In this document: positions 22,501 through 33,615 of the stretch, piece after piece | How positions within the stretch are numbered: position 1 is the stretch's first letter | How the letters are laid out: every line of letters starts with the position of its first letter | Source of the DNA: Cymbomonas tetramitiformis | Taxonomy: Eukaryota; Chlorophyta; Pyramimonadophyceae; Pyramimonadales; Pyramimonadaceae | Direction: 5' to 3' | Assembly (NCBI GenBank): GCA_001247695.2 | Contig: LGRX02003641.1 | Coordinates: forward strand, 1-64,000 | DNA length: 64,000 nt | Made by a program: the position numbers and the translations under genes | The notes under the pieces: model-generated | Told to the model about the DNA's origin: nothing | The model's input: only the letters and a program-made list of their open reading frames with translations | Database searches by the model: none

Positions 22501-25500
22501 CGCAGCAGGTCAAGAAGTATGCACACAAAGTAGTTAGGCGCCTGCGCCACGTCACCAGGCAGCCCATCAGCTCCGAATTTGGGTCCCGGCAAAAATGTAT
22601 TCAGCTTCGTAGGAGGGTTGTGGGGGGGGTTGGGGAGTGCCTGGGGGGTTAGGACAGGGTCGAACCAAGAGGCAGATAGCAGCAGCACAGTGTTGGCTTC
22701 GGAGGAATTCGGGCAACGGCGTGGCAGCGAATTAATGTAACGAGACCGGGATGACGGCAGCACGAGGCGATATGACAATGATGATACCAGCACGAGGCGA
22801 TATGACAATGATGATACCAGCACGAGGCGATATGACAACCAAGCGCGGATTAAGATGGCGCCGGGACGCGATGGATGAATGATGTGAGGTGACAGAAGAC
22901 TGAGCGTGTGGCGCCAGCATCTCAGGGGCAGCGCGGCACTAAAGCAATCAGAATGTGGGCCGCGCTGACAAGACACTCCCAAAACTCCCACCAACGTAGA
23001 GAGCACCAACGTAGAGAGCACCATTAATGCAGTGAAGCCAAGCCAAGCTGTGTTGAGCATGACGGAACTGTCGACAGCAGCACAGCGATTGAGTGAAAGA
23101 GGAGGATTGCCGAACGCGGGAGCGGGAGAACTGAAGCGCTGCGAAGCGTTGACGGGGCGGGGGAAGCGCGTCGCGGAGCAAAACCGCGGGTGGCGCGGCC
23201 ACGGAGACACGCCAGTGAGCGCGCAGCACAACGGCAGAGAGGGGAAAGTGGGACAATAAGGAAGCCACGTGGCGACAGAGCGGGAGGGATGGACCAATTG
23301 GTTTCATTTGTTATTGCGCAGCGCTGGAGACATGTGTTGAGAGGATGCTGATGGCCACACACTGCAGCCTGCCCTGGCGCGTGCAGTCCAGAGCACAGCC
23401 GCGGGCTGAGGGCTTCCCCGCGGACCGGCCAGGGCCATGTCGAAGCGAAGGCGGTGGCCGTGGCACCTGGAGGGAGCTCTTGCCCTGGAGAGCAACCAGA
23501 TCGGACAGCATGTCATCCTCGAAGAGCTTGCTGCGGAGCGCCTCAATCTGCTCTTGCGTCCACACCACCCGGGAGGCGCTCAGCTTCGCCATGGCTTCTT
23601 TGGACGAGAAGGCGGAGGACGCGATCCCCTTCAGCGCGGCGGCGTGCTGGGAGATGAACATGTCCTCCATCGTCTGCTGCACCAGATGCGTGCGTTTGTC
23701 CAGCCGCAGAGTGAACATCGCGGTCAGCAGATCGCAGATGGCGACTTTGCCCTCCATCACGATCGCGGAGTTGTCAGAGTGCTGGAACCTCTCGGCGTTC
23801 GTCAGCCGCTCCTTTTGCGCGGAGTCGACGTCTGTGCGGCCGTCGAGCAGCTCCAGCAGCGGCTTCACCAGCCCCTGAAGCTCCCTCAGATTGTGCTCCG
23901 AGGACGCCAGCCTGGCGGCGCTGTGTGTGGCCCGTGAAGTTGGGGATCCTGGCCCGGGGGAGGGGGTCCGGTTTCTGCTCGTCTCCCGAGTGTGCAACCC
24001 ATCTGTTTTACCTTGCGCAAAGAAGTGGCCGTTGCTCTTCGGCAAAAGGTTGGCGTTGTCTACCCAGTGGTGTTTGTTCGTCTTCGACTCCGCCACAGCA
24101 CTGGCGGCGGAAGCGGCTTGCTTCGCGTCTGGAGCCTCCGTGCAGGCGAGCAGCGTGTTCGGAAGGGGTCCCGGTCGTGGGGAGTTGGGGTCGGGTGAAA
24201 CAACAAACAAATCTTCATAGATCTCCCCCAGCGGTATTAGTGGGGGCGACGTGGTCGCTGGACGGTGCCCGCCAGCCTGTTGGGCCTGCGTGGAGCCCAA
24301 GGAGTTCGAGCCAGGCTTGAAGTCCTCGAAGGACAGCTGGGCGCAGTCGTAGAACCGGTTGCCCGCGCTCTGGGGAGCGTCCAGCCACTGCGTGTAGTGG
24401 CCGGCGCGGAGCAGACAGAGCGCCACCCGCAGCACCGCAATGGTCAGGCGGTTCTCGCTCGGCTGGCTGATGTTGAAGGACGCCTTCTCGCTGACGTACT
24501 CGCTGATGAACTCCTTGAGGTCGGCGAAGTGCCCCGCGTGGCCCGCCCCAGAGGCCTGCTGGGTGCTCCAGGTCGTATTGATGATGTTGGCATGGCGAGA
24601 CACCGCCGCCACCGCTCGCGAGCTGAATGTATGGCTCTTGGTCAGTTTATCGTTCGGCGGGTGAGCGGGCTTGGGGCTGCTAGGTGCTGGGACTCCGCCC
24701 ATCGCAGCGGCGAGCGCCCAGCAGCAACGCGTGTTCTTCAGCAAGGGCGGGCTGGCATCGTCCCTGAGCAGCACGTACAGCACGTTGAGAAGGTTCACGG
24801 CACGGCTGCGGATCACTGCCGGTAGTGCCGTTCTCCGTGAGATCGCCAGCAGCGCTGGATAGCTGCGGGCCCCGCCGCCTCCCACCATGCCCGAGACACA
24901 CCCTCAGCAAAGAAGGCTGCAAGCGAGTACCGTGGATGCTGCAGGGGCTAATTCAAGGGGACCGTTGGATTGCGCTGACCGCTACTGAAACAAGAAGGGA
25001 CGGTTGAGGACATCTCAGACAAAATCTGGAACCGTGTCTGCCACACGATCCGAATCTATGAGTGACGGGTGCAGATCAAAGCTCCTAATCAAGAACAAGG
25101 CCGCTCCTTCGTGGCGGCGGTGGGCCGTGAAGATCCCCTTGCCTGGTGCCAATTTGGTCCATCGAGTCGACGAGCACACGCTTCCCGTTATAGTTGTGTC
25201 CCTCGCACAGCGACCCGTACAACTTGAGCATCTGCAGATAGTAGCACAGCAGGGCCTCCTCCTCGTCCGGCGTGTCATTGGCCAGCAGCAGCATATCGAT
25301 GCGTTTAGAGGGGACGGCGCTGCAGTTGCAGGACACCCCACTTCGGATGTCGTTGATGGTCACAGCCCCCGAATCCTCCACCTCCACAGCGGGCATGACG
25401 TCCTGCGCACAATGCCAGCCACATCGAATCATGGCCATTCACACCACACATGCACCACCCATGACGAGATCCACGTCCAGGATACAACTCCACCGCCACC

Positions 25501-28500
25501 GGTGATGCGATGAGACCAGCAAAGGCCACTCCATTGGCGCAGCCATTAATGTGAATGGAAGAGCACCACCACACGGCGAATGGTGCGGTCCGGCGATTAA
25601 GGGGACTGCATTAAGAAAGCGGGGCGATGCCAATCTCACGAACAACGCATTCACTCCGCCCGTGTTAGTGATCCTCAAGCCCAATCAAATCTGAATTCAA
25701 CATCAAGATTCTGAACGATCGAGCGGCTTTACCTTGTTTGCATTTAGAAATTGAACCATCGAGAGGCTGAACCTTATTTGCATTTAAAAATTGAATGATC
25801 GAGCGGCTGTACCTTGTTTGCGTTTAGAAATTGAACAATCGAGTGGCTGTACCTTGTTTGCGTTAAGAAATTGGATGATGCGGTTCTGATTGTGCACCAT
25901 CGGCTTCTTGCCGCACACCGCGCAGATGATGAGAAAGGACACGAAGGACGCCTTCCGATTAACGAGCAGCAGATTCAGGAAACACGCGAGGTTGTCGTCC
26001 TGAACACCCACACGCACCCAAGACAGGGCCTCTCATCTCCCAGACAGAGCACGAGTCCTCGCGAGCCAACCATTGCGGGCGCGGCGCAATCGTGTGGCTG
26101 CGAAAGCCGCATGCACCCGCGCGGCGCCCCTCGAGCCGTGCCCCACAGCAGCTCCAGATCCTGCATGTGTCTAGGTAGTGTGTTCCACCGAGTCCGCTGT
26201 AGCGGATCATAGCCGTTCACTCCTAAAAACGGATGCAGATGAAGAGCTGGCAGCGGCTTTCACGAGCGCCCTGATGTTTCCACCGTCCGATCTCCAAGCT
26301 CTTTGGAAGCTCTGGAGAAGTGGGAGCCTAATGCGTGAATAGATCCGCGCCCTCTGGGTTGGTCGGCCGCAGGCCCACTTGTTCCGCCACCGCCTCGTGC
26401 TCGTGGGCGGGGCAGCAGCACACGGGCCGTACCGAGATGGACTTCACAAGCTGCAGATTGTCGGCGTAGATCTCCATCAGAGAGCTCCTACTTCCCAGTA
26501 CACTGCTCAGATGGAGCTGCAGCATCGGGGTGTGTCTGGACATGTGTATTTTGTTCGGCAGGTTGTCCTTGCACACCTGCCCCACGATGCGGTGTGCGTG
26601 CTCGCACCAGGAGATGAGGTTGCGCATGCCGAAATCCAGCTCCGCGAGCTGAATGCCGTTGCTCTGCAAGGAGATGCCGCGTGTGAGGAACAGCTCCTGC
26701 ACAGCCAATGGGCAACCAGTACACACCTCTCAATCACAAACCCCAGCAGCGCACCAATCAGCACGCGTATTGAGCATGCAGCAACGGTTGGTCAGCGATG
26801 ACGGGAAGGTTCGGGAACGAGCTGCGTGCTCTGGGCACACACGATCCAACGGTGCGCAAGGAGAGCACATGCGGGGGGCATGCGAGCGCCGCAGGGGGAG
26901 CAGGCGTACGGGGCGGGGACACTTTGCAACATCAGGCGGGACCGTTTTGCTCTTTTCGAATTTGAAATCGGCCATTGTCAAGGGGGTTGCCACAGGAGGC
27001 CTTGACAGAGGGGGTCGTTGCGGGCGCGCCTTAAAGATGGCCATGAGCACATCCAGGTAACACTGCTCGCGCATGCAGTCCTGCATCGCCCTGTTCGTCC
27101 GCCCTTCGCGTTCCAGCACATTTGCGCTCTTCGAGTCGGGGGCCAGCTGCAGCAGCAGCATACTGAACACCTTGATCTGGCTCCCCACATAGCGAGCGAC
27201 AATCGTGCCGAGCTCCGAGGCGGCCAGCGCCGCGCTCCAAGCCTCGCTGTCATCGCGCGGCAGCTCCACTGGCGGCGCAGCGCAGACCTCCTGGAAGAAG
27301 TGCTCGAGGCAGCGCCGAGCGTGCACCACCGGCCACAGGGTCTGCAGCTCCTTGTTACGCACCGCGTGCACGGACATCGCGTTGGACTCGAGCTTGCTGA
27401 GGATCGCCTGCGCCTTGTATATCACGGCCCGCGGCCCGTGCGAGAAACCGGGAGAAGGCGCAGGCCCGTCTGCAGCTCCGCCGCTCAACGTCTCCTCGGC
27501 GGCGGCGGCGTTCTGCGCGTCTTCGGGGCCGGGGCCGGGGCTTCGGGACTGCGCCTCCGAGGTGGGCACCTCTTGGAAGCTCTGCGATAAAAACTGACCG
27601 GTGGCGATGTTCTCCAGGTACAACAGCACCCCTGAACTGAAGCTCATGGGCTGCCCGTCACTCCAGCGCTCCTCCCGCCAAGACCGGAACGGACGGAGCT
27701 GCCAGAGCGAGTTATCGTTGTACTCGCTGGACACCTGCGAATCCGTGAGCACCCTCGCACGCCCCCCCCTGTGAAAGCGCATGAAGGGGCCCCTCGCTGG
27801 GATTTTTGGAATGCGGCACGACACACCTGGACCGCCACGTCAGCACTTGGACTGCCACGTGACACGACCGCAGAAACGGCGTCGCATTCCAGAATGAAGC
27901 GAGTCATATGTGGACTGTTCTGGACCAAGGCGCACCGCACCGCCAGACTGCATTGGTCCAAGGACTGCAGCAGGTGACGCTGGTTCGCATGTCTCATGTA
28001 ACATCTGTTGTCAATACTGCGCGGCGCGGTCCAACGCCTGGGAGAGTCTGTCATTTACGACTTGCCGCAGGGCTGGTGGCATCGCCGTTGCTCCGACCAC
28101 GGCACTCTATTGCATTTACATCCCCCCATGTGTGGTGCAGGCAGTGTGCTAAGGCCCAGGGTTATGGCGCACCCTAGCTGTCAGCCAATCATATCTTAAT
28201 GTCAGATGCAGGCAGTGTGCTTCGGCGAGTCGAGACTTGAGCCAAGGGACACTATGGGATGTGCATGCGGCGGGAAGCACCATGCGAGTCTAAGGCTTCC
28301 AACGGGCGCCGCACCGCCTGACGGGCGCGGTTCAGCACCGAAAGCGGTCAGGCAGCCAAGGTTGAAGGGGGTTGAAAGGGGGGGGTTGAGCTGGCTCTGT
28401 TGAGTCCAGCGCTAAGGCCCGTGGAGGGGGGCGGCACATGAACTCCGCTTACCTCCAATTCTCGCATCGGCGTCCGAGCCCCCATGGCGAGCACACGCAT

Positions 28501-31500
28501 CATGAGCTTGCTGCCGAGGGCTCCCCGCGCCATGGCGTTGCGCACCATGGTCCAGGGGTGCGCCCGCTGCGTGCGGAGGAACTTGTTGGTGGCGATGTGC
28601 TTGATGCGGTACCGCTTCGTCCACGTCAAGTGCTCCCCGGACCACAGAGGCGTCACACTCTCCACCTGCCACATCCCACTCCAGGTGATACACCTCCTAC
28701 ACTGCAGAGGCGTCACACTCTCCACCTGCCACATCCCACTCCAGATGATACACCTCCTACACTGCAGAGGCGTCAGACTCTCCACATCAACACCAGGGCT
28801 AATCAGTTCTCTCCATTAAGGGTAGGCTCCAGCCAATTAGGGCAGTTTAGGGCACACTGCACTCGATGGATCGTAACTTTCACGTTACGGATCGCACCAT
28901 GATGACCAAAAGAGATTCTGAAAGGAGACAGTGTCCGCTTTCGATCGGGTCCCAGTCTCAACTCTCCGATCAAAATACTCGAAAGCTTGTACTCAATCAA
29001 ATTCACAGCTTACCACGATTTTCTGGAGAATTTTAAAATACGGGCACCGCTTGTGGGGGAAATTGGCTCCATGAGCGGAATTTTTTCGCTTAAAATATAC
29101 GAGTTGAATACTGTTTTCCACATGTCCATACAAAAGTGTAGGTCCTGATCTCAAGTTATGGGGGGGGGTTCAAGGGGGGTAATGTTTTTAGATACGCATG
29201 GGTATAACTTGAAATCGGGACCCACACTTTTGTATGGACACGTGGACATCATGATTCCAGTCGTATACTTAAGGTGAGCGAAATATAAGGTGAACGAGAA
29301 AAAAATGCCGCTCATGGAGCCAATTTTCCCCCACAAGCGGTGCCCATATTTTAAAATTCTCCAGAAAATCGTGGTAAGCTGTGAATTTGATTGAGTACAA
29401 GCTTTCGAGTATTTTGATCGGAGAGTTGAGAATGGGACCCGATCGAAAGCGGACACTGTCTCCTTTCAGAATCCCTTTTGGTCATCATGGTGCGATCGGT
29501 AACGTGAAAGTTACGATCCATCGAGTGCAGTGTGCCCTAAACTGCCCTAATTGGCTGGAGCCTATCCTTCAGCTATTTCTCTCGACTCCATGCCAGACGC
29601 GGCGGTGTCACTTCGGCAAAAGCTGTGCTAACCCTTCATATACTCGCATGCACTGCACCTTCCACATACTCGCACGGAAGATAGCATGGAGGATGGCGGA
29701 CTGGCCATGCCACCGCGCGGAGGAGGATACTCTCATTGGCTCGCCTTGCGCAGAAGCTTCACTCTCATTGGCCCGCCTTGCGCAGAGCTTCACTCTCATT
29801 GGCCCGCCTTGCATGAAGCTTCGCTCTCATCTGACCACTTTGTGCGCCAGAAGCTTCGCTCTCGTCAGGCCCGCCATGCAGCAAGCTTCGCTCGGCATCA
29901 GGCGCCTTGTGAGCTTCACTCTCATTGGCCCGCCTTGCGCAGAGCTTCACTCTCATTGGCCCGCCTTGCGCAGAGCTTCACTCTCATTGGCCCGCCTTGC
30001 GCAGAGCTTGTTGAGCACATGCTGCTGCATCAGGCACCTCATCGGAACTCAAGATGGCCACGTCAGCAGGCGCCGGGTACTCCATAGGGACTGGAGATGG
30101 CCACGTGGCGGCGCAGACTGAGCGCACCTTCCAGAAGCTGTTTGTGTTTTTGCACTGCCAGGTCGAGACTTGCGACTCGGAGGAGGAAGACAGGCCGGCG
30201 GAGCTGGTGTTGAAGTCCGGGCGGAAGTGCACATGCAGCTTGCCGCCCTCTCCGGGCTCGCACATGAGGTAGCTCGCAGACTCCCGGTGATGTATCTGAA
30301 TCACCTTGCCGCCGTGCAGGAATGCAGTGTGCTCGTCTACATGCCCCACCAAATCCTGCATAGAATCCAACGAGCACCGAAACGCAGCATCCTAAATCCA
30401 ACAGTCACTGAAACGCAAGATCCTAAACACCGTCACTGCGCGCTGCCTGCATGGTGTAAAGGGACCGCAAGCTGTAGGAGACCTCGAAGTGCCTCAAGTG
30501 GCCGGCCAGCCGGTGCCTCACTGGTGTCTAGGTGCCTCACACGGTGGGCCGGGGGGCACCTGGCTGGCATCCAGATTGCTGATGAGGAGGGAGTCATACT
30601 CCTTGATGGCCTGGAGGGCGGTGTCCTGGGCGAAAGGGTGCATCTTAAAGTGCGATGCCATGTGAGATGCGTTCAGCTCTGCCGCGTATTGAACGTATGA
30701 AGAGTCCTGAGAGCATTCCCACAAGAACCTCGGTTAGATCGCTCTACTGCAGAGTCACCATACCCCGTCAAGTCAGGCCGCTCTAGCCCCCCCTCGGGGG
30801 CCAAAGGACCGAGACTCTGCCGGGAGTGGAACCGCGAGAAACGGATTTTCAGCTAATAAGTGAAAATGTTTCCCTCCGTGTGCCAGGGTCCTCCTTTGAT
30901 AGAATCCTGAGAAGCGAGTCGGACGCACCGCTATCTTCTGTTCCCAGAAGAAGTTGTCATCTTTGGAGTCAGCTGGGGCTCGTGTCCGCAACATCTGCTG
31001 ACCTTTCCGCTGGGCGAGACTAACGTGGAAGTGCAGATCGGGAATGGAAATGCTCTGAAAGAGGATCGAGTCGCCGTATTTCACCACTTCACCGTGAGAT
31101 TTCGCCTTGAAGCCCGGCAGCACACGGAAGCAGGAGTCCACTGAGCCGTGCTCCCACAATTCAACCTTGCTCGAACTCGCATCCAGATCGGGTGTGGCCG
31201 TGGGCGCCACCGTCAAAAACTTACCGGTCACCTGGATTCCCTCAAACCCGTGCATCAGGCGGCATCGAGGCGGAACACCTTCCACTCTCAGATAGTACGC
31301 GTCACCAGTTCAGTCTTCTCGATCCGCCTCACAGGCCGCTGTCCCACAACTACTTACCAGCAGCAGATGGCGATACACAAACCATCTGTTTCCCTCAGGC
31401 ACTGCATTTGAATTTCTGGCAAGCTGCGTCTCTCGACGCTCTCGAAAGCGAGTGAGGAAGCACCTGGTGCCTGAACTGGACCACGTCACCGAACATGATC

Positions 31501-33615
31501 GTCTCCTTCCCTGAAAGGCTCCAAAAGCAGCTCGCAGCCGGTGAGTGAGGAGGGGCTTGGGAGCTGGCAGACTTCTCGAAGCATTCAAGACAGCGTTTCG
31601 AATTCCTATGCTCTGAGCCGTGGAGGGCCGCTGTTAGAGGTGATGCTCTGCCAGGAGGCGCCTTGTTAAGATGAGAGGAAGCTGAAAGCTGATCATTCAA
31701 AAGGTCTGAGTTTGCGGAGCGGCACCTTCGACAAGCCGACGGAATTCAAGGAGGCTAGCGAGCTTTTGCTTTTGCACCTGAACCCGCAAGGCCAACCCTG
31801 CGTCGTACTCCGCCTTGCAAACAGCAGATACAATAGCGCTCACCTGGCACGGGTTCAAGCTGAGCTGGCGTACAAGCGTACGCAGGTCGTGCTTAGCTGG
31901 CGTATAAGCATCGGCAAGTTGAGCTGTGCTGGCGTAAAGGGTGCGCGAATCAAGCCGCGCTGGCGTACAGAGAATACGAAAGTCCAGCTTAGCCGGAAGA
32001 CGAGACGTGCCCAGGTTGAGCTGGACTGGCGTAAAGCGTGCGAATATCTCGCCACATCGCTTGTGAGAAAGCAGTGCGACCCTAAACAGGAAACTGGCGT
32101 TGGCTCACTTCCTCCCAACAGCGGTGAAAAATGATCGTGCCAGAATTGGCGCACCTTCGCTTTGAGCGCTTTCAGTAGCAGAACCCTATCTTCGACTCCT
32201 CCTCTTAGGTCCTGACTACGATTCCTAGACGCATTCGTGAACGCGGTGGCGGCGACGGCAGCAGTACTCAGCCGCATGAGCCTCTTTTGCGAGAGTGACA
32301 AACTTCGCTTGTTAGGTTGCTCCTTCTGGTACGACTGGAACAAGGAGTCCTTCCGAGTATTCAAGCTGGCAGTAAGGTCGTCGTCTGTGGCGTTACTATC
32401 GTGCAAAAGCTCGTGAAGCACATCCTATTGTAGCACATCGTCTCCCTCACAACGCCATCCTCAGTCCATATCCCCCAAGCCCTATCATCGCCACCCTCAG
32501 TTCATACCTTCCCACCCCTCTTATGGCCACCATCAGTCCATACCTTCCCATNNNNNNNNNNNNNNNNNNNNNNNNNNNNNNNNTCCACATCTCCTCACAG
32601 CCCCTCTCCACGCCTCAGTCCATATTTCCCCACCGCCCATCTCATCACCATCCTCCATCCATATCTCCTCACAGGCCCTCTTATCGCCACCCTCAGTCCA
32701 TCTCTTCCCACCGCATATGTTATTGTCAGGCTCTCAATACAACTCTTAATACCATTCTCGCCGACAATATCACTTGCAACTCATTCTGCTGCTCTCTTTG
32801 AAAGGACGCCTTGCGCTTTGACTGCCGCTTTGCCGAATCATGCCCTCGAGTCCTTCACCCTTCCGCTAGTCAGTGCTCGACTAAGGTGCCCCTACTATAG
32901 CTTGATCCCTTGCCTGAATATTTTCCCCAGAGAAGGTCACTCAAGCCGCAGCCCTCACAGAGCTGGTACGCACGCCGCACACTGAAAGCTTGATTGAGCT
33001 CAGTTTAAACATGGCTGCAGCCGAAAAGGCGACTACTGTCCGGGGCAAGCAGTCGGTGTGGCAGCATTCTCATAACATAGATATTTCAGAAGGAACTGCT
33101 TGTCTCTCTGCAAGCTGAACACAATAGTTAGTGGGACCAGTGGAATGTAGGAAGTTTCTTCGCAGAGGTGAGGAGACTGAAAGCGCTGCGGCGATTACCT
33201 CCCTCAGCTCAGGAAAGTTCCTCGCGCTTTCTTTCACGCCGTTGTAATTCATCTGTTGATAGACGAAGAAGCGGCAGAAGTCTAAATTTGGAGGCATTGA
33301 TTTGTCTGGCAAACGACCGATATGCCAATCAGTGATTTACCGCAACCATCCGAAAACGCAGAGAGCGCTGAAGCGTTTTGACAACTCGTTCAAGTTCTGC
33401 AAGTAAGTTCGTGTTTGATATAGCAAAATGTGACACTTACCTTCCTCCATGCCGTGCACTGCACAAGACGCGAAATCGTCAGTCGAGGAGACGTAGCCGC
33501 TGGTACCCCCGTGAGGTTCATACTGATAAAGCAAAATCTCATCTCCGATGTGCACGGAAACTTCTGTCATATTTTGGGCCCTTTCGGTGTAAACCGGATC
33601 TTCCATTGCGACCAT
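10549..33615 (-). CDS. Inositol 1,4,5-trisphosphate receptor-like intracellular Ca2+ channel, about two dozen exons
   Basis: A large tetrameric ER/vacuolar calcium-release channel by family. Conserved blocks occur in receptor order on the minus strand: the N-terminal beta-trefoil (exon 1 33615-33441, exon 2 about 33305-33200, exons at about 32424-32155, 31660-31464, 31231-30930, 30728-30560), MIR repeats (30355-30128, 28665-28453, from 27734), the RIH and RIH-associated helical regions (about 27600-15600), and the channel (15080-14730, 13595-13364, 12291-11920, 11277-10549). Most of these boundaries have GT-AG signals that keep frame. The start was chosen as the first ATG before VHIGDEILLYQY, the block matching the receptor N-terminus; an ATG three codons later is also possible. 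Several central boundaries are estimates. Odd points are the altered pore filter, loss of several IP3-contact residues, splice-site minisatellites, and a 5' end inside a triplicated 3,080-bp unit. Confidence 0.9.
12640..13370. repeat. Intronic degenerate minisatellite containing copies of the 5' splice site
   Basis: The exon ending at 13364 has donor GAG followed by GTGCCCC on the minus strand. The adjoining intron repeats the same GAGGTGCCCC-like word (GGGGCACCTC on the plus strand) near 12647, 12738, 12874, 13033, 13098, 13126, 13224 and elsewhere, about every 30-60 bp, separated by GGGG/AAGG-rich spacers. Confidence 0.75.
13816..14442. repeat. 26-bp minisatellite, about 24 copies
   Basis: Unit CTCGTCATGACGGAACAGGT plus TTTCCT, repeated head to tail with almost no change. 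The main variants are TTTTTC for TTTTCC and one GGATTT. It contains the palindrome GTCATGAC. It lies in the intron between the first two channel exons (15080-14730 and 13595-13364). It has no unique spacers. Confidence 0.95.
15600..21001 (-). other. Central regulatory helical region of the channel gene
   Basis: Exons at about 21001-20440, 19960-18530, 18230-17530, 16690-16370 and 15800-15660. Recognisable family helices include LLIALLEGGNRPVLDMLHSQL (about 18600), VDHIDAG...FVQGPCVENQEQLLHSSL (about 17740-17610), which matches the conserved QGPC.ENQ motif, and DECYGHLSLLAVLEQQ (about 15780). This part couples cytosolic signals to the pore in animal receptors. Exon limits are approximate. Confidence 0.75.
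22755..22838. repeat. 33-bp tandem repeat, about 2.5 copies
   Basis: CAGCACGAGGCGATATGACA plus ATGATGATAC recurs with a 33-bp step in non-coding sequence between the helical-region exons of the channel gene. Confidence 0.85.
25704..25868 (-). repeat. 40-bp tandem repeat carrying four copies of a 5' splice site
   Basis: On the minus strand the exon ends in CAATTTCTTAACGCAAACAAG and the intron starts GTACAGCC. The same exon-end plus donor segment recurs three more times at 40-bp steps, with junctions near 25853, 25813, 25773 and 25733. The donors read GTACAG, GTACAG, GTTCAG and GTAAAG. Use of a downstream donor would add 40, 80 or 120 bases, and only the last keeps phase. Confidence 0.85.
28665..28795 (-). 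repeat. 60-bp tandem repeat carrying a 3' splice site
   Basis: The MIR exon starts at 28665 after GGGATGTGGCAG. The upstream intron holds another full copy of the 60-bp block, with the same acceptor and the first bases of the exon (GTGGAGAGTGTGACGCCTCT) ending near 28725, and a third partial copy near 28785. The 60-bp period keeps reading phase. Confidence 0.8.
28819..29573. mobile_element. Foldback element, about 755 bp with long inverted arms
   Basis: The sequence from GGTAGGCTCCAGCCAATTAG (28819) is repeated as its reverse complement up to CTAATTGGCTGGAGCCTATC (ending near 29573). The arms are about 330-370 bp and diverged by several percent, with a short G/C-run centre near 29160-29180. 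It lies in the long intron between MIR exons of the channel gene. No open frame of note and no clear target duplication found. Confidence 0.8.
29745..30010. repeat. 31-bp tandem repeat, about 8-9 copies
   Basis: GCTTCACTCTCATTGGCCCG followed by CCTTGCGCAGA recurs, perfect in the right-hand copies and degraded in the middle ones. Intronic in the channel gene. Confidence 0.9.
31840..32060. repeat. Degenerate repeat of about 45 bp in an intron
   Basis: GAGCTG..CTGGCGTA.A followed by GCGT words recurs about five times between the exons ending at 32155 and starting near 31660. Confidence 0.6.
32440..32725. repeat. Degenerate minisatellite with assembly gap
   Basis: CACC(C)TCAGTCCATAT..CCCAC words recur in the intron between exons 2 and 3 of the channel gene. 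A run of 32 N at 32552-32583 interrupts the array, so its true length is unknown. Confidence 0.8.

Larger units (their letters stand above)
21640..27734 (-). other. RIH / RIH-associated helical region of the channel gene
   Basis: The exon from 27734 holds an RIH block ending in MREQCYLDVLMAIFK, aligned with the animal MREQ...IFK helix that helps bind IP3. Next come a histidine-rich helix block (about 26700-26345), LACFLNLLLVNRKASFVSF (about 26000-25853), YYLQMLKLYGSLCEGHNY (about 25290-25200), a long region at about 24880-23470, and blocks at about 22580-22140 and 22070-21650 with PPLVLKAFTLMHQHL and a GYIGGFGQQARWIRLM helix typical of RIH-associated domains. Donor and acceptor positions in 24.9-23.4 kb are not resolved. 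Confidence 0.75.
28453..33615 (-). other. IP3R-like N-terminal ligand-binding region (beta-trefoil and MIR exons)
   Basis: Exon 1 ends in HGMEE, and splicing to exon 2 gives HGMEEDKSMPPNLDF, in frame across a GTAAG donor. Later exons join as VVQFRHQ plus VTGKFLTVAP, matching the receptor strand that ends in a KYLTV-like motif. FWK joins VESVTPLW and then RYRIKHIATNKFL, matching the last MIR strand pair. In the beta domain a basic residue in a HVHFRP context is kept, but the loop that follows does not keep the Thr-Thr-Gly-Arg pattern of animal receptors. The pairings are read by eye against the known family pattern. Confidence 0.85.

Noticed and set aside
21195..23297. 700-codon minus-strand frame taken as one protein
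   Set aside because: Only parts (about 22580-22140 and 22070-21650) match the receptor family; the rest is intron read through.
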